A stretch of DNA of 64,000 nt from Ichthyophis bannanicus (taxonomy: Eukaryota > Chordata > Amphibia > Gymnophiona > Ichthyophiidae): assembly GCA_033557465.1 (NCBI GenBank), contig CM066039.1, positions 49,071,788-49,135,787 on the forward strand, read 5' to 3'. The translations under genes and the position numbers were made by a program. A model generated the notes under the pieces. It worked only from the letters and a program-made list of their open reading frames with translations. It was not told where the DNA came from and made no database searches. Below are positions 43,130 to 54,054 of this stretch, one piece after another (the first letter of the stretch is position 1; each line of letters opens with the position of its first letter).

Positions 43130-43365
43130 GAATGAGTCTGATCTTGGTTGTTCTCAGAAGGTAAACCGGATTGGGCCTCGCTAGTACTTGGATGGATGAC
43201 CACCTTAGAATATCAGGTGCTGTAGACTTACTGTGTGGAAGAAAGGCCTGGCAATATACCTCCAGTTGTATCTTACCAAGAAAACGCAGGGGCTGGGTTG
43301 GTGGCATCTTGCCAAGAAAATCGAGGGACTGGGTCCCAGGAGTCGGCATTGACTTGATGGCCCAT
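43130..43365 (+). mobile_element. 5S rRNA-derived SINE with RTE-type tail
   Basis: 43136-43229 reads like 5S rRNA: ctgatcttggttg, cagaaggtaaaccggattgg, tagtacttggatggatgacc, then tatcaggtgctgta. It includes the region that forms the 5S internal promoter. The 3' part, gaaaggcctggcaatatacc to ggagtcggcattgacttgat, resembles the RTE 3' end at 4790-4820 (ccatgagtcgactccgactc). So a 5S promoter head appears joined to an RTE tail. It is not a functional 5S gene: it is diverged and has no proper 5' third. Confidence 0.8.
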
Positions 43366-43844
43366 TCCTGACATCTGAAGAATCTATTTATACTGTATGC
43401 TTTTGAGAACAGAATTGAAACTAGCCCTGGCTGTGGGCTGGAGAAGGTCACCTCACACCAGCCTAAACATGGCCAATAGTGCTGGTAGTGGTAGCAGAAG
43501 GAAGTAGCTGAAGGAGGAAGTAGCAAACAGGAGACTCTACATGCCTCCCTGCCTAAGTTTTAATAGCTCACCTTGTTACCTTGAAGTAAGGAAACTGTGA
43601 AGGGCCAGACTTCAACCTAACAGTTATAGCAGCAGCAGGCATGCGAGTATGTGGTCTGCATGTCAGCATTTGCTCTCAAGACTCTAATGAGCATTTTCAT
43701 GGTTGGAAATGCCTCCTAATTTGATGTACAATGAAAAGTTCAGGGCAACAAATCACTATAATTAATGAAAACTTTCAACTGAAAGTCCCTTTGTAAGATG
43801 TTGGCAATATATCATTGGCTATGCCTTATTGGTGGGAGAAGAAG
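43366..43844. other. No recognised feature
   Basis: The 173-codon minus-strand frame (43005-43526) overlaps the 5S SINE antisense and has no domain, so I do not call it a gene. Confidence 0.45.
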
Positions 43845-44075
43845 AGGTTTAGAGGTTACAGCAATGGACTGAGAACCAGGGAAGCAGGGCCCAAAACCTG
43901 CTTCTATCTCTGCTACTCCTCTGTGACCTTGGGCAGGTCACTTATCTCCCATTGCCTCAGGTGCCCACTTAGATGGTAAGTTCTTTTGGGTAGGGACATA
44001 CGTATTATTCCTGAATACTTATTTCCACTATACAGCACTCTGTACATCCAGCAGAGCTATAAATGATAAATAATT
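43845..44075 (+). mobile_element. tRNA SINE
   Basis: ggtttagaggttacagcaat, a gggcccaaaacctgc region in place of the B box, then gaccttgggcaggtcactta, ccattgcctcaggtgc, tagatggtaagttctttt and ggtagggacatacg. This matches the classic tail order of tRNA SINEs with a cttgggcaggtcacttaa core. Ends in ataaatgataaata. Confidence 0.7.
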
Positions 44076-44094
44076 ATGCATGCATTTTTATCAC

Positions 44095-44180
44095 TAATTT
44101 ATTTTATTTACAAGTTTTTCTATACCGCCCCATCCAAAGATCAAGGGTGGTTTACATTGAGCATAGAACAGGAAAGTTGC
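44095..44180 (-). mobile_element. L2-type 3' tail fragment
   Basis: Minus strand gtaaaccacccttgatcttt, ggggcggtatagaaaaac, (aaat)n. It is the tail that ends L2 and L2-tailed SINEs here. Confidence 0.6.
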
Positions 44181-45250
44181 ATCATAACTTAAAACAATGA
44201 GTCCTACATTGACAGCTGGATAACTATTTACAGGTAACCTATTCATATTCAACATATGTGCATGTTCGTTCACTATGGCAATTATCAGAGAGGACTCTTA
44301 GGTAACTAATATCCTGGAAGGACTCTTAGGTAACTATTACCCTGGTAGAAAAGGGAACAATGTACTGTCCTGCTTGGTAGCAAAGCAAAGAGTTGATAAG
44401 ACCATAATCTAGTTCATACTCGTGTTGAGGGTCAATGGCACTATTAATCCCACAGATCCTATAGGCTAACACCATGTAAATATACACTTCATACGCCACT
44501 TCTTCAGCCTGAGGTGGGTTATTTTAAGCTTCCATTTCCACGTGTCAGCTCTGTCTTCCATTAATCGCTATGGATCCTGCCAGGGCTCCAGAGCAGTGAT
44601 TTGTAGAGTATGCCATGCTGAAGGGAAAGTGTATGTGTGGATGGATTAACTAAGGAATAAGTTGTGGGCTATATTGATGCTGTTGTAACATAATATGGTG
44701 TTTATGTTTTACAAAATCATCAAATTGAAATTCTTGTTAATGATATGTTATGTCAGACAAGTGCTATTCCTCGTTTGACTTTCTTACATTTGAAAAGCAG
44801 AGTTTTGGGTTTCCAAAGTGACTTCTGGTAGGCAACAGTATCCCACCACTGGACAATCTTAAAATCACTGATGCTTACTACGACTCGCTCATGTCTCGTG
44901 CCATGCAGTCTCTCACTTTCCACTTTCTGCCCCACAAATTTTCTCTTTTCTCTTCTTTCCACTGTCCACTCTCTACCTGCATTGTTTCACTTTTGTCCAT
45001 GTTCTTTTTTTCTCAGTTCTCCACCTTTTTCTCTTGTTCTTCCCTTCTCCTTTGCTTCGGGGACTGATGTAATAAGCAGCACTATTCTCGAGCACGGTGG
45101 TAGGTTCAGGATTTTCCCATGCTACTGTTACCTACTGTAGAAAGGGTTTAGTGTGAAAACAAACCACTGCACTAAAGGATAGCCTGGCTGGCATCCAAAC
45201 ACATGCCAATCAGAAGAATTGGTAATTGCACCCAGTGTAAAAAGTGCACT
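44181..45250. other. Unassigned; contains a 28-bp tandem duplication
   Basis: ggactcttaggtaact begins both 44292-44319 and 44320-44347. 44930-45060 is pyrimidine-rich and makes an 89-codon artefact frame. No gene. Confidence 0.5.
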
Positions 45251-45668
45251 CTAAGGGGTCTGTCTGCTAAGCCGCGATACGTTTTTGCAGCTAATGTGGT
45301 ACATTAGTGCAAATAGTGCCTGTTGGCTGCAAAAGCCCCGAGTTATCTGTTGGGGGCATTCATAGCATTTCTACAGCAGACAACACAGCAAAAATGCGAG
45401 ATTGTGGATGCAGCCAACGCCAACTATTGAGATGGTGGTAGTAGCACCCGCAATGTTACTGCACGCTGCTGATGCTTGTGGTAACTGACATTACACACCC
45501 ACTCTCCGTCCACCCCCCTGCCCACTTGCATGGTTAACGCACTTTCTACAGATAGTGCAGAAAATCACTGCACTATATACGTTTGCCCCATGATAGCTCG
45601 ACAAGCCTGCCGAATTAACAGCTATCTGCTACATTAACAGCTAGCACAGTTTAATAAACATGCCCCTA
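45251..45668. repeat. MITE-like repeat
   Basis: ctaaggggtctgtctgctaa at the left and ttaataaacatgcccctaa at the right are imperfect complements. About 418 bp, with internal short palindromes and gctaatgtggtacattag (45290-45307), an inverted pair. Noncoding. Confidence 0.5.
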
Positions 45669-46639
45669 AATTTTGCTGTGGTTTCGCTTTGCCTCTAGTG
45701 CTGAATTTTTACTACAGCCTGAGCAATAGTAAATCCTCTAGAGTTAAAGGGTGAGGTGTGACACTTTTAACGCAGATGACCCAAGTAAAAAAAAAAAACA
45801 AAAACGTTCCTGGTAACCTCAGTGGGCCCAAAGTGAGCCCCACTCCCTCTTTAAAAAATCCCTAGTGGTCCAAATGGGTGCAAAGTTCTCCTTCCCCTTC
45901 CCCTTGAAACAATTCCTGGTGGCCAAAGTGGGCCTTAAAGGCCCCCTGCTCTTCTCACGAAATACCCTCTAGTCACCCAATTGGGCTCTGAGGGGCCTTC
46001 CTCCATCCCCAACATATCTTCAAGTCTGGAGGCAGAACTAATACCTGCTCACTCTCGCCTCTGGCACCACTATCTTGTAAAATGATAGTGCCTGATGTCA
46101 AGCGGTACATCAGAATATGGTATGGTTCAGCCATTCAGATATGGATGTGTTCCCTTTTTGGCAGGCTGTCCCCTAGAGGTACATTCCGACTTACCACTAT
46201 GGTCAGTCACTGCCATTTTACAAATTAGTGCCAGAGAAAAGGGACATTATGGGACAATTTCCTGGAACAAGGTAAGTAATATTGGTCCATAGGAATGTCA
46301 CAGCTTTGGGGGCTTTCTGGGTTCCCTGGGCCTGATAACCTTCTTAAGGAGGGGGAGAAGTGTCGTGTTTTGTTTTTTTTTGTTTAAATTTCCCCTTTCC
46401 TGTCTGTACACGAACCAATCCATGCTCAGTATTCAATTCTGCAAATTATTGCCACACTAGCAATGTGTGAATACTGAATGGGAATTGGCTCATGCACGGA
46501 CAGGAAAGTGGAAAGAAAAGAGATATCTGTCTGATGCAGAAACTGTAACACAGTGTATTCTGATACAGTCATTTGCAGACCAATAGTTTCACTCCCGATG
46601 CAGTAAACTTTCTTCAGCGCATGTCTTAAGAAATTGTGT
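45669..46639. other. No recognised feature
   Basis: An A run at 45788-45797. No supported gene. The caatccatgctcagtattcaattctgc / gaatactgaatgggaattgg pair near 46426-46490 is an imperfect inverted repeat. Confidence 0.4.
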
Positions 46640-46860
46640 TAAGTAGAGGAGGGGACTAGTGGTTAGAGCAGTGACCTCATAAAAAAGGAGACCAAAGTTC
46701 ATAATCCTACTGGCACCTCTTGTGTACTTGGACAAGTTAATTAACCTTCCAATGTCTCAGTAACAAGTTAAGATTGTAAGCCCTTTGGGGATGGGGAAAT
46801 AGCCATTGCAACTTGCCTTAACCTACTTTTGGAAAGATATGAGCTAAATGCAAAAAAAGC
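46640..46860 (+). mobile_element. tRNA SINE
   Basis: ggggactagtggttagagca (A box), agttcataatccta (B box, one change), tgtacttggacaagttaatt, ccaatgtctcagtaac, aagattgtaagccctttggg, gcaacttgccttaacct. Complete head and body. Confidence 0.75.
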
Positions 46861-47019
46861 AACACAGTCCTAATGTGCTGCATAATACATTAGTGCTCTA
46901 GTCTTTACCATGGCCCCCTCCTCTTACGCCCACTCAAGTAAATAATCAAGAAATGAATGGGAGATTCTAGTCTACCATAAACACAATTTTTTTCGGTCTG
47001 CAAAAAATTTTTTTTCGAG

Positions 47020-47120
47020 AGCTGTTTTGGTTATTCCACATAATCTTTGTATTTTGGTGCGCTGAATCCGAAAATGACCTCCATTTTGTCATAGGACATC
47101 ACGTTTCCTGACAATTTAAG
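47020..47120. repeat. Left terminal inverted repeat
   Basis: Pairs with 49375-49481. The core tgtattttggtgcgctgaa (47048-47066) differs from its partner by one base. Confidence 0.7.
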
Positions 47121-47241
47121 TAACTATGTTAAATAAGGCAATACCTCAAAATAAATGGAAATAGACTTATAAAATTAAAGTTTTATTACAATATTTTCAT
47201 GAAAATCCTTTTTTGAACTGAAATGAGCTCACCTACACACA

Positions 47242-48923
47242 CTAAACTCGATTCTTCTTCCTTATGAGGCTCCTCTTGGTGCATTTACGCTTGTGAGTAG
47301 CATCTGGAATGTCTCTCTGAAGCATCCAACAGTAGTCTGCCATCATTGTAATGCTCCATTTTGCCTGGTATCTCCTTTCCATCTCTTTAATGTCTTGGTG
47401 GAATCGTTCACCTTGTTCCTCACTCACAGCTCCCAAATTTTCAGGAAAGTAGTCAAGGTGGGACTGGAGGAAATGCACTTTCAAACTCATCAGGCAGCCT
47501 AAAGCTTGAAATGCTTTCAGCATTCGTCCGATGATCTTTTTGTAGTGAGGATCTTTGTTATTGCCTAAAGATTTCTGTACGACTTCTTTAAATGCAATCC
47601 ACCCTTCTTTTTGAGGATCCGTCATGGTATTGACAAACTCTTGATCAACTATAAGCCTTCTAATGTCTGGTCCGACGAACACACCTTCCTTCAATTTTGC
47701 CTCCGACAGGCCTGGAAACTTGGTGACCAAGTATTTGAAGCATTCTCCATCTCTTGGAAGTGATTTTACGAATTGCTTCATCAATCCCAATTTTATGTGG
47801 AGAGGTGGTAGAAGAACTTTATGGGAAGGTACCAAAGTTTCTCGGAGGACATTTTTTTCACCGACTGTTAGCACCCTCGGCTGCCAACTCTTCTTGGTCC
47901 AGTGATTTTGTCGGTCTCGACTGTCCCATAAACACAGAAAACAAGGATATTTGGTATACCCAGCTTTTTGCCCGAGCAGCATGCACAAGACCTTCAAGTC
48001 CCCACACACTTACCAACCATGGTCTTCATATTTAAGTTTACGAAGAACCAATTCCAAGTTCTCGTAGGTTTCCTTCAAGTGTACGGAATGACCTACAGGT
48101 ATGGAAGCGTAAAAAACATTGTGGCGTAAAACTGCTTTGAGACTTCTTTTTGAAGAATCTATAAAAAGACGCCATTGCTCTGAATCATATTGGATTTTAA
48201 ATTGACCCATCAGACCTTCGACATCGATGCAATAAACCAACTTGTCTTCCTGGGTGAAGTAAGGAACAAACTCCTTTTCACGATGTCTGAACCATGAAGA
48301 TGACACTCCTGGCAACAATAAATTCCTGCTTTTCAGCCTTGATCCGAGTAACTCAGTGGCATCTTTGGGAAGATTCAAGTCTCTTACAAATCATTCATCT
48401 CCTCCTGAGAAAACAATTTTGGTCTTGTATCATCTTCAAAGTCAGAACTTGATTCGTCATCTGGTTCAGGTATGACTTCACCTTCATCGGAGCTAGGTAT
48501 CTCTTCCAAGGTAGCAGGGGGCTTGGGTACTGGTATATCTGTGCCATGGGGGATGGGACAAGTTGTCGAGTGAAGATTGGGGTATGAAATGGAATGCTTA
48601 CATTTGGAACTAAACCCTTTCACATTGCATGAACAAAAGTAACAGTCGTCACTATGGTTATTTTGCTCTCGCCATACCATAGGAATCCCATAACGGAAAG
48701 ATTTTTTCTTACCCTTGAACCAGTTTCGGAGGTCCTCAACACACCGTTTGCACACTTTATGAGGCGCCCAGACTTTATCTTGATCTCCAATTTTTAGTCC
48801 AAAGTATGCAAAGTATACTTTTTTCACAAAGTCTGTAATATTCTGCTGTTGCTTCAACACTGTATATTCACCACAGATGAAACAGAAACTGTCTGGCGCA
48901 TTAATACACTTTCGCGGAGCCAT
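47242..48923 (-). pseudogene. ZAD-like zinc-finger / putative DDE transposase-like protein
   Basis: Start MAPRKCINAPDSF at 48923; an upstream extension exists but MAPRKC fits the domain. N-terminal CFICGEYT … VCKRCVEDLRNWF gives C-x2-C and C-x2-C spaced like a ZAD domain; a second Cys cluster CYFCSCNV follows. An acidic linker (EIPSSDEGEVIPEPDDESSS) comes next. The C-terminal half has WRLFIDSSKRSLKAV, CGDLKVLCMLLG, YPCFLCLWDSRD and EEQGERFHQDIKEMERRY. I infer Asp, Asp and Glu of an RNase H-type fold from these. Two breaks: one base is lost near 48380, after SQEEMNDL, and a TAA lies at 48010-48012. Otherwise about 555 residues read through. I recognise the family as a recurrent uncharacterised protein of arthropods, cnidarians and some vertebrates. 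Confidence 0.75.
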
Positions 48924-49374
48924 AACATAATGGTTGAAGAATGACGAGCTAACACGAATTGCGATGAAAAAGTATGAACAGCCTAGAACCAAGAACCTGA
49001 TGATGATTCGTGCACAAGTGTGGCATGCAGGAGAGAGCAGCTCTGTGTCTGTACATGAGACGTCACAGTGCTGGCCACGCCCCCATGCACTGACCGGAGT
49101 TGCTGCTATCTGCCCTGTGTCTCCCTCCCACTGGATTCTTCAGGAAAGATTAACCCCTTCTACCATTAGAAGCACGGACTTAAAACTTGCTTAGCTTATG
49201 TATATATTGCTGACCATCAGATTTACAGTACTATATTATTTTTTTTACATAGCTCGGACAACCCCTTTAAGGTTTTTTTGGCATTTTATATCTTAAATGC
49301 ACTTATGTGAATTAATTAGTAGTAATTTGAATTAATTAATAGTAATTTGAAAAAATTTGATAAATTTGAAGACA

Positions 49375-49481
49375 ATTTTGCATGTTGTGGCAAATCATGA
49401 TGTCTAGGAGTTTTTTCAATATTTTATTTGTTTTCAGCACACCAAAATACATGGAAATTAGATGAAAATAATCAAACAGCT
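49375..49481. repeat. Right terminal inverted repeat
   Basis: Complement of 47020-47120. Between it and the gene start, 49060-49085 has gacgtcacagtg and ccacgcccc, which look like CRE and GC-box promoter words. Confidence 0.65.
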
Positions 49482-49589
49482 TTTTAGTCGAAGACCTGTG
49501 TTATTGCAAAAATTATAATTTGTAAGCTAAACCCCCAAACATTTGTTGTGGTAGAATCAGTGTGTGACTTTCTGTAACCTTGCAGAACT

Positions 49590-50135
49590 AGAAAATGTAT
49601 AGAGAAGGGCCACCAAAATGGTAAAAGGGATGAAAGGAAACCCTATGAGGAGAGACTTAAAAGGTTAGGGCTCTTCAACTTGGAAAAGAGGGGAGTTATG
49701 ATAGAGGTTAATAAATTAATAAATGGAGTGGAATGGGTAAACATAGATCAATTGTTTATGCCATCAAAAGTAGAAAGACTAGGGGACATGCAATGAAGCT
49801 ACAGTGTAGCTCATTTAAGACTAATAGAAAATATTTTTTCACTCAGCACGTAATCAAATTCTGGAATTCGTTACCCGAGGATGTAGTGAAGGCTGTTACT
49901 GTAGCCAGGATTAAAAAAGGTTTGGACAAGTTCCTGGAGGAAAGGTTCATAAACTATTATAATTTAAGAGAACCAGTGAAATCTACTGCTTGCCCTGGGA
50001 TGAGCATTGTGGAAGCTGTGCCTTTTTGGGAACCTTCTAGGTACTTGTGACCTGGTTGATCACTGTTGAAAACAGGATACTGGGCTTAATGGACCGTGAT
50101 CTGACCCAGTGTGTCATTTCTTATGTTCTCTCTTC
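49590..50135 (+). mobile_element. CR1 LINE 3' end
   Basis: Encodes KRLGLFNLEKRGVMIEV-type sequence across a frame change, then SRKTRGHAMKLQCSSFKTNR, KYFFTQHVIKFWNSLPEDVV and IKKGLDKFLEE. Ends tactgggcttaatggaccgt … atttcttatgttct, the family 3' end. It abuts the right side of the TIR element. Confidence 0.85.
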
Positions 50136-50883
50136 TTTCTAGTGTTTAGTGCACAAGGGGAGGGTAGATGGGGAAAGAGATTCTGAGAGGAAGCCTCAGT
50201 GTAGTTTTCCCATTATTCCATCAGGAGTCAGGACTGACTCGGAGGCACACACTGCATTTGCAAGAGCACTGAGACTGCAGTGATGCTGTGGGCCACTGTA
50301 TCATGTTATATTTCAGTACTGGACAGCTCCTTTTATTCACAAGAAGCTTCTCGGAGTGATGTATTCCATCGTGCAGCACTAATGCAATGATAATAACTCT
50401 GTAAATGCAGCAGAGATGCAGTAATTATATAGTTACATCTTTGATACAATAATTGCAACCCTGTAAAACTCTATAGATGCAGTAATGGAAACTACAGTTG
50501 CACATTTGTGAGACTAGGCTATTTTAAACTGCAAGTGCACCTCCCTCTTTGAGATGAGATTCTACTAGTGGTAGTCAGCAAAATAAGGGGATTCTGGTGA
50601 CATTTAGAAGTTCCCTAACAAAAAGGGACGTATATCGCAAAGCAATTTCAATAGTTATGGGTAAAGGTTCCCTGCATATGAGGCCAATATTATGGGCAAC
50701 ATTGAGACCGAATAACAAATTTATGACTTACTGTAGATGTGGGCTACTGGACCATTCAGCACTGGAAAATGGGGCTCCTAGGTAAGTCATGATTGCTTAC
50801 TCCTCTTTCCCTCAGGCTCAATGCAGTTCTGATGCAGTGGAGTCAGATTTGAGGCAAACGTGGATCTGTGAAGCTTCAGAGGA
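50136..50883. other. No recognised feature
   Basis: No supported gene or repeat. Confidence 0.4.
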
Positions 50884-50965
50884 TAATTTTATAAGAGGTC
50901 ATTTATGTGCGTATGTGGCCACATGCTCACAAGAATGACTTTATAAAATTAACTCCTAAATGGTT
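50884..50965. repeat. Small hairpin MITE
   Basis: aattttataagaggtcatt (50887-50905) pairs with aatgactttataaaatt (50935-50951 region). The ends resemble the 34491-34917 repeat. About 80 bp. Confidence 0.6.
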
Positions 50966-51839
50966 TAATTCTGGCACCCATTGCAAATACCATGGTTTAT
51001 GTTCAGTTCCCTTCTTGCCTAATGTGCTCCTTGAGAACTTTGAGATGCTGGGCAATGGATAAAAACACACCAATGTCTACAGATCCCTGATCCACTTGAA
51101 GCGGTGTAAACACTATAACATTGCTGTACCCGAAAAATGCTGGGATCAGTACCCTGACAGAACTGTGGAGAATGAAAAGGTTGCAGTTACCTGGAACATT
51201 CCCATTCCAACCCATGTAAAACTGGCCAGTGTGGTAAGGAACAAAAACACAAGAATGATATTGCAAATAAAAAAGTCTCAATACTAAGCAACTATTCTGT
51301 ACAAGCTATGAAGAAAGAGAAGACCCTCAAGTACCAAAAGATGCAATTTGAGATCAAGGAAAATGTGATAGGAAGATACAGAAATAGCTCTAAGTGTATT
51401 GACCACTGCTGGCTTGATTTGAAAATACTTTCCGAGAGCACTTTGATATATTAGTGGCTGTAGAATACATAGTATATTATCTGAGCTGCAGAGGGACGCT
51501 GTCTTCAGCACAATACAAGTACTGAGATGAGCATTAGCAGTACATTTATGAGACTGAGATCATATCCAGCATGCCCTGCCTTAGGAATGACATTAAATCC
51601 TGTCATGGTATATGCAAAACAAGCCCTTGGATGTTGCACTGAAAGGAATAACAAAACAGAGGTGTGCATTCATTTGAAATGACACAGGAAATATCAACAT
51701 TTCCAATGTTTCATGTCGTTTCAATTCAAAATGCAAGTTAAAGATCTGATATGTCGCCACTTTCCCTCTGCTGTAATCAGTGTGTGATTCCCTGCAAACC
51801 TTACAAACGGCATTTCCCCACAACCCAAACTCCAAAGGG
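50966..51839. other. No recognised feature
   Basis: No supported gene. Frames of up to 92 codons lack domains. Confidence 0.4.
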
Positions 51840-52210
51840 GCCTATCAAGGCCGGGAATGTGCGGTGGGGATCCACATGCATGTGCTGACCTGGCCAGGGG
51901 AGTCCACCAGTGCCAATCCTCAATGTTGTGGGGACTTACTCCACCTCTGAGGTGGAGTATGTCCCCCATCCATCCTTGCCGCCCTGGACATACAGGGCCA
52001 TGACTGGAATATCTGGGGTCATGGGCCTGCCTCTGCCCCACCCATGCGCCTCCTCTGGCCCACACCCTCCTGTCCCTGTCCAGCATTCCCTGCACATCTC
52101 CTCTATACGTGTGGGGAGCTTTGAGGACAGAATCGGCCCCAAGCACTTAGCGGGGGATATACGTCCAAAGTGGATGTCCATCTCTACTAAATGCTGTTTG
52201 GAATGACCCC
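51840..52210. repeat. Palindrome-chain family copy
   Basis: 51930-51947 and 51949-51966 form a stem of 17 of 18 pairs around a single central base (ggggacttactccacctc). 51994-52004 and 52018-52028 (agggccatgac) pair at 10 of 11. ccctggacatacaggg (51982-51997) is the module found at 16258-16266 and 21497. gggggatatacgtccaaagtgg (52151-52172) matches the ggggttggacattcc module of 15116. Confidence 0.7.
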
Positions 52211-52282
52211 CATGCAAATGCCGCTCTGTGGGATACTGATATCCCTGGGTGCTGCCATTACATACCATAATGGAACCTTGGA

Positions 52283-52600
52283 ACCTTGGAGTGGAGGAGT
52301 GGCCTAGTGGTTGGGGCAAGGTACTTCAGGCCAGAAGGTCGGGGGTTCAAATCCCACTAGAGGACAGCAACCTTGGGCCGGAAGGGCTGGAGTTTCTAGT
52401 CCCACAGGTGCTCCTTGTGGTCTTGGGCAAGCCACTTAATCCACCATAGCCCATGTTCCCTGTAAAATAGTTATCTCCAAGTTATAATGCCCTGTTCAAT
52501 GTAATTTCAGTTTGTTCAATGTAAACCGCACTGATGCAGAATAGCGCGGTATATAAGAGAATGTAAATAAATATAAACAAATAAATAAATAAAATAAGCT
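52283..52600 (+). mobile_element. tRNA SINE with L2 tail, well preserved
   Basis: gagtggcctagtggttgggg (A box), gggggttcaaatcccacta (B box), cttgggcaagccacttaatc, then gtaaaccgcactgatgc and gcgcggtatataagagaatg with (aaat)n. The tail equals the 3' end of L2 at 16100-16165. A second short tail copy follows at 52715-52750. Confidence 0.88.
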
Positions 52601-52719
52601 GTGGCTAGAGCCCAAAACGATACTGGATGCTAAGGGAGGGCCTTATGCCTTGGCAGCCAAAAAGTGCTCAAAGCTGCAGTTCTGGCCAAAAATGGTGCTG
52701 AATGTCACCTCTGAATAGC

Positions 52720-53030
52720 ACGGTATATAAGAGAATGTAAATAAATAATGCTAAGTGGTTAATATTGGGAGATTCTGGGGCAGTGTGGAGGCAACACCTG
52801 CCACTAACTGTGCAGCGGTGATATTGATCCATTGCCTGGTTAGCGATATGTGCTGAATTCTGGTGCGAGTAACCCTGGCCTAACTGTTAACTAACCTGGC
52901 AGTGGCTCAAAATCGCCGCTGCCATATCAGCTTCTCGGCAATCTGGTGATTCCAGATATTCAATGTTAGGGCCGGATATGACCTGGCATTGAACATCCAG
53001 GTTTAGCTTTCGGCTTTGGTAGCTAGCCAT
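52720..53030. repeat. GATATTCA-type foldback repeat
   Basis: Contains ccagatattcaatgttaggg mirrored by cattgaacatccagg (52951-53001). Gly/Cys-rich short palindromes in front of it. Noncoding. Confidence 0.5.
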
Positions 53031-53194
53031 GTTAGCAGTGCTGACCGTCTGAATCTGCACATCCCCCCGACGTTTCCCCAGAATGAAAATTTTAAAAACC
53101 AAAACAAAACATCCCACAAATGGCAAGCTAAAGTAAACAAAGTGAAGCGTTTTGGTCTGCATACCCCAATCAGAAAAGTAAAGACTAAAAGATA

Positions 53195-53298
53195 AGGGCC
53201 CCTTTTGCTAACACTTAGCTTGAGCTATCTGCCAAATGATCCATTTTAGTTCTATGAGCTGTGTGACAGCACAAGCTGAGTGTTAGTTAAGGGGCCCT
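53195..53298. repeat. 104-bp MITE
   Basis: Arms 53195-53224 and 53270-53298 (agggccccttttgctaacac / gtgttagttaaggggccct) pair at about 25 of 29 over the whole arm. Compact and noncoding. Confidence 0.75.
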
Positions 53299-54054
53299 AA
53301 ATGAGCAAATAAATTCTTTGCTTATAATCTTAATGTATGAGAAGATGCAGAAAATAGATGCCTTGCCCGGCTCAGCTGCTATTTCTTCTTCATGATGGAA
53401 GGATTTTTCCCCAGGACTTTAAATCCTTCACAGTTTAGTCATATTAATCAATAGTGACTGGGACTTTATGAAATATGTTGGACTGCAATACTTTCATCGT
53501 TGTGACAAGCCACCGACTAATGTCTGTAATATGACAGCACCCCCAAACATGATGACAAATGGGATCCTAGTAATTGGTGCATTTGTCTTTCTCACTGACA
53601 TTTGGCACAGGATACTGAGTGAAAGGGGCATGAAAGAGTCAATTATGGAACCTATAAAAGAAATGATGATTTTTTTTTTTAAAAGGTACCAGGTTGGAGA
53701 CAGCAAGACTTTTTCCTTCCACTTCAGATCCACTGGGAAAAGGGATGAAAGTTCCAAATGGTTCCAGGTCAGCGACCTGGAAGAAAATCACCACTGCAAA
53801 TAAGATTATAGGATGGGACAGGGGTTGTAACTGAGAATATGTGGTTTGCTTTCCCATCCACCCAAATCTTCAGAAAACCATGCTATCGGCTCCTTGGAAA
53901 GAGAATGGATATGTGAACACCGGCATCCCCGATAACCAGTACTTCTCGCTCGGCTGTGTACTGTATACATTAAAGCAAGTACTAACTGATCAGAGGGAAA
54001 AGGGAAAAAGAGGGGGTGGATATAACTCCTTTTTCTACCTAAAACGTAATAATC
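53299..54054. other. No recognised feature
   Basis: The 111-codon plus-strand frame at 53468-53803 has one hydrophobic stretch (ILVIGAFVFLTDIW) but no known domain. It is countered by an equally open antisense frame, so I do not call it. Confidence 0.4.

Larger units (their letters stand above)
46971..49555 (-). mobile_element. TIR-bounded element with one ZAD/DDE-like gene
   Basis: A single minus-strand gene is flanked by inverted repeats: 47020-47066 and 49433-49481 share agctgttt, ttatt and tgtattttggtg[c/t]gctgaa. Weaker similarity continues inward to about 47120 and 49375 (taggacatcacgttt against tagacatcatgattt). The outer limits given here are where tctacca and tggtaga words stop matching; they are approximate and no target duplication was found. 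Total about 2.6 kb. The build is that of a cut-and-paste DNA transposon, but I cannot place it in a named superfamily. Confidence 0.65.

Noticed and set aside
43136..43229. A functional 5S rRNA gene
   Set aside because: The sequence is diverged, lacks a proper 5' third and is joined to a LINE-like tail, so it is a SINE head.
43005..43526. 173-codon minus-strand frame
   Set aside because: It runs antisense through the 5S-derived SINE and has no recognisable domain.
53468..53803. 111-codon plus-strand frame with a hydrophobic stretch
   Set aside because: Low-quality frame with an equally open antisense partner and no domain; a T run interrupts the region.
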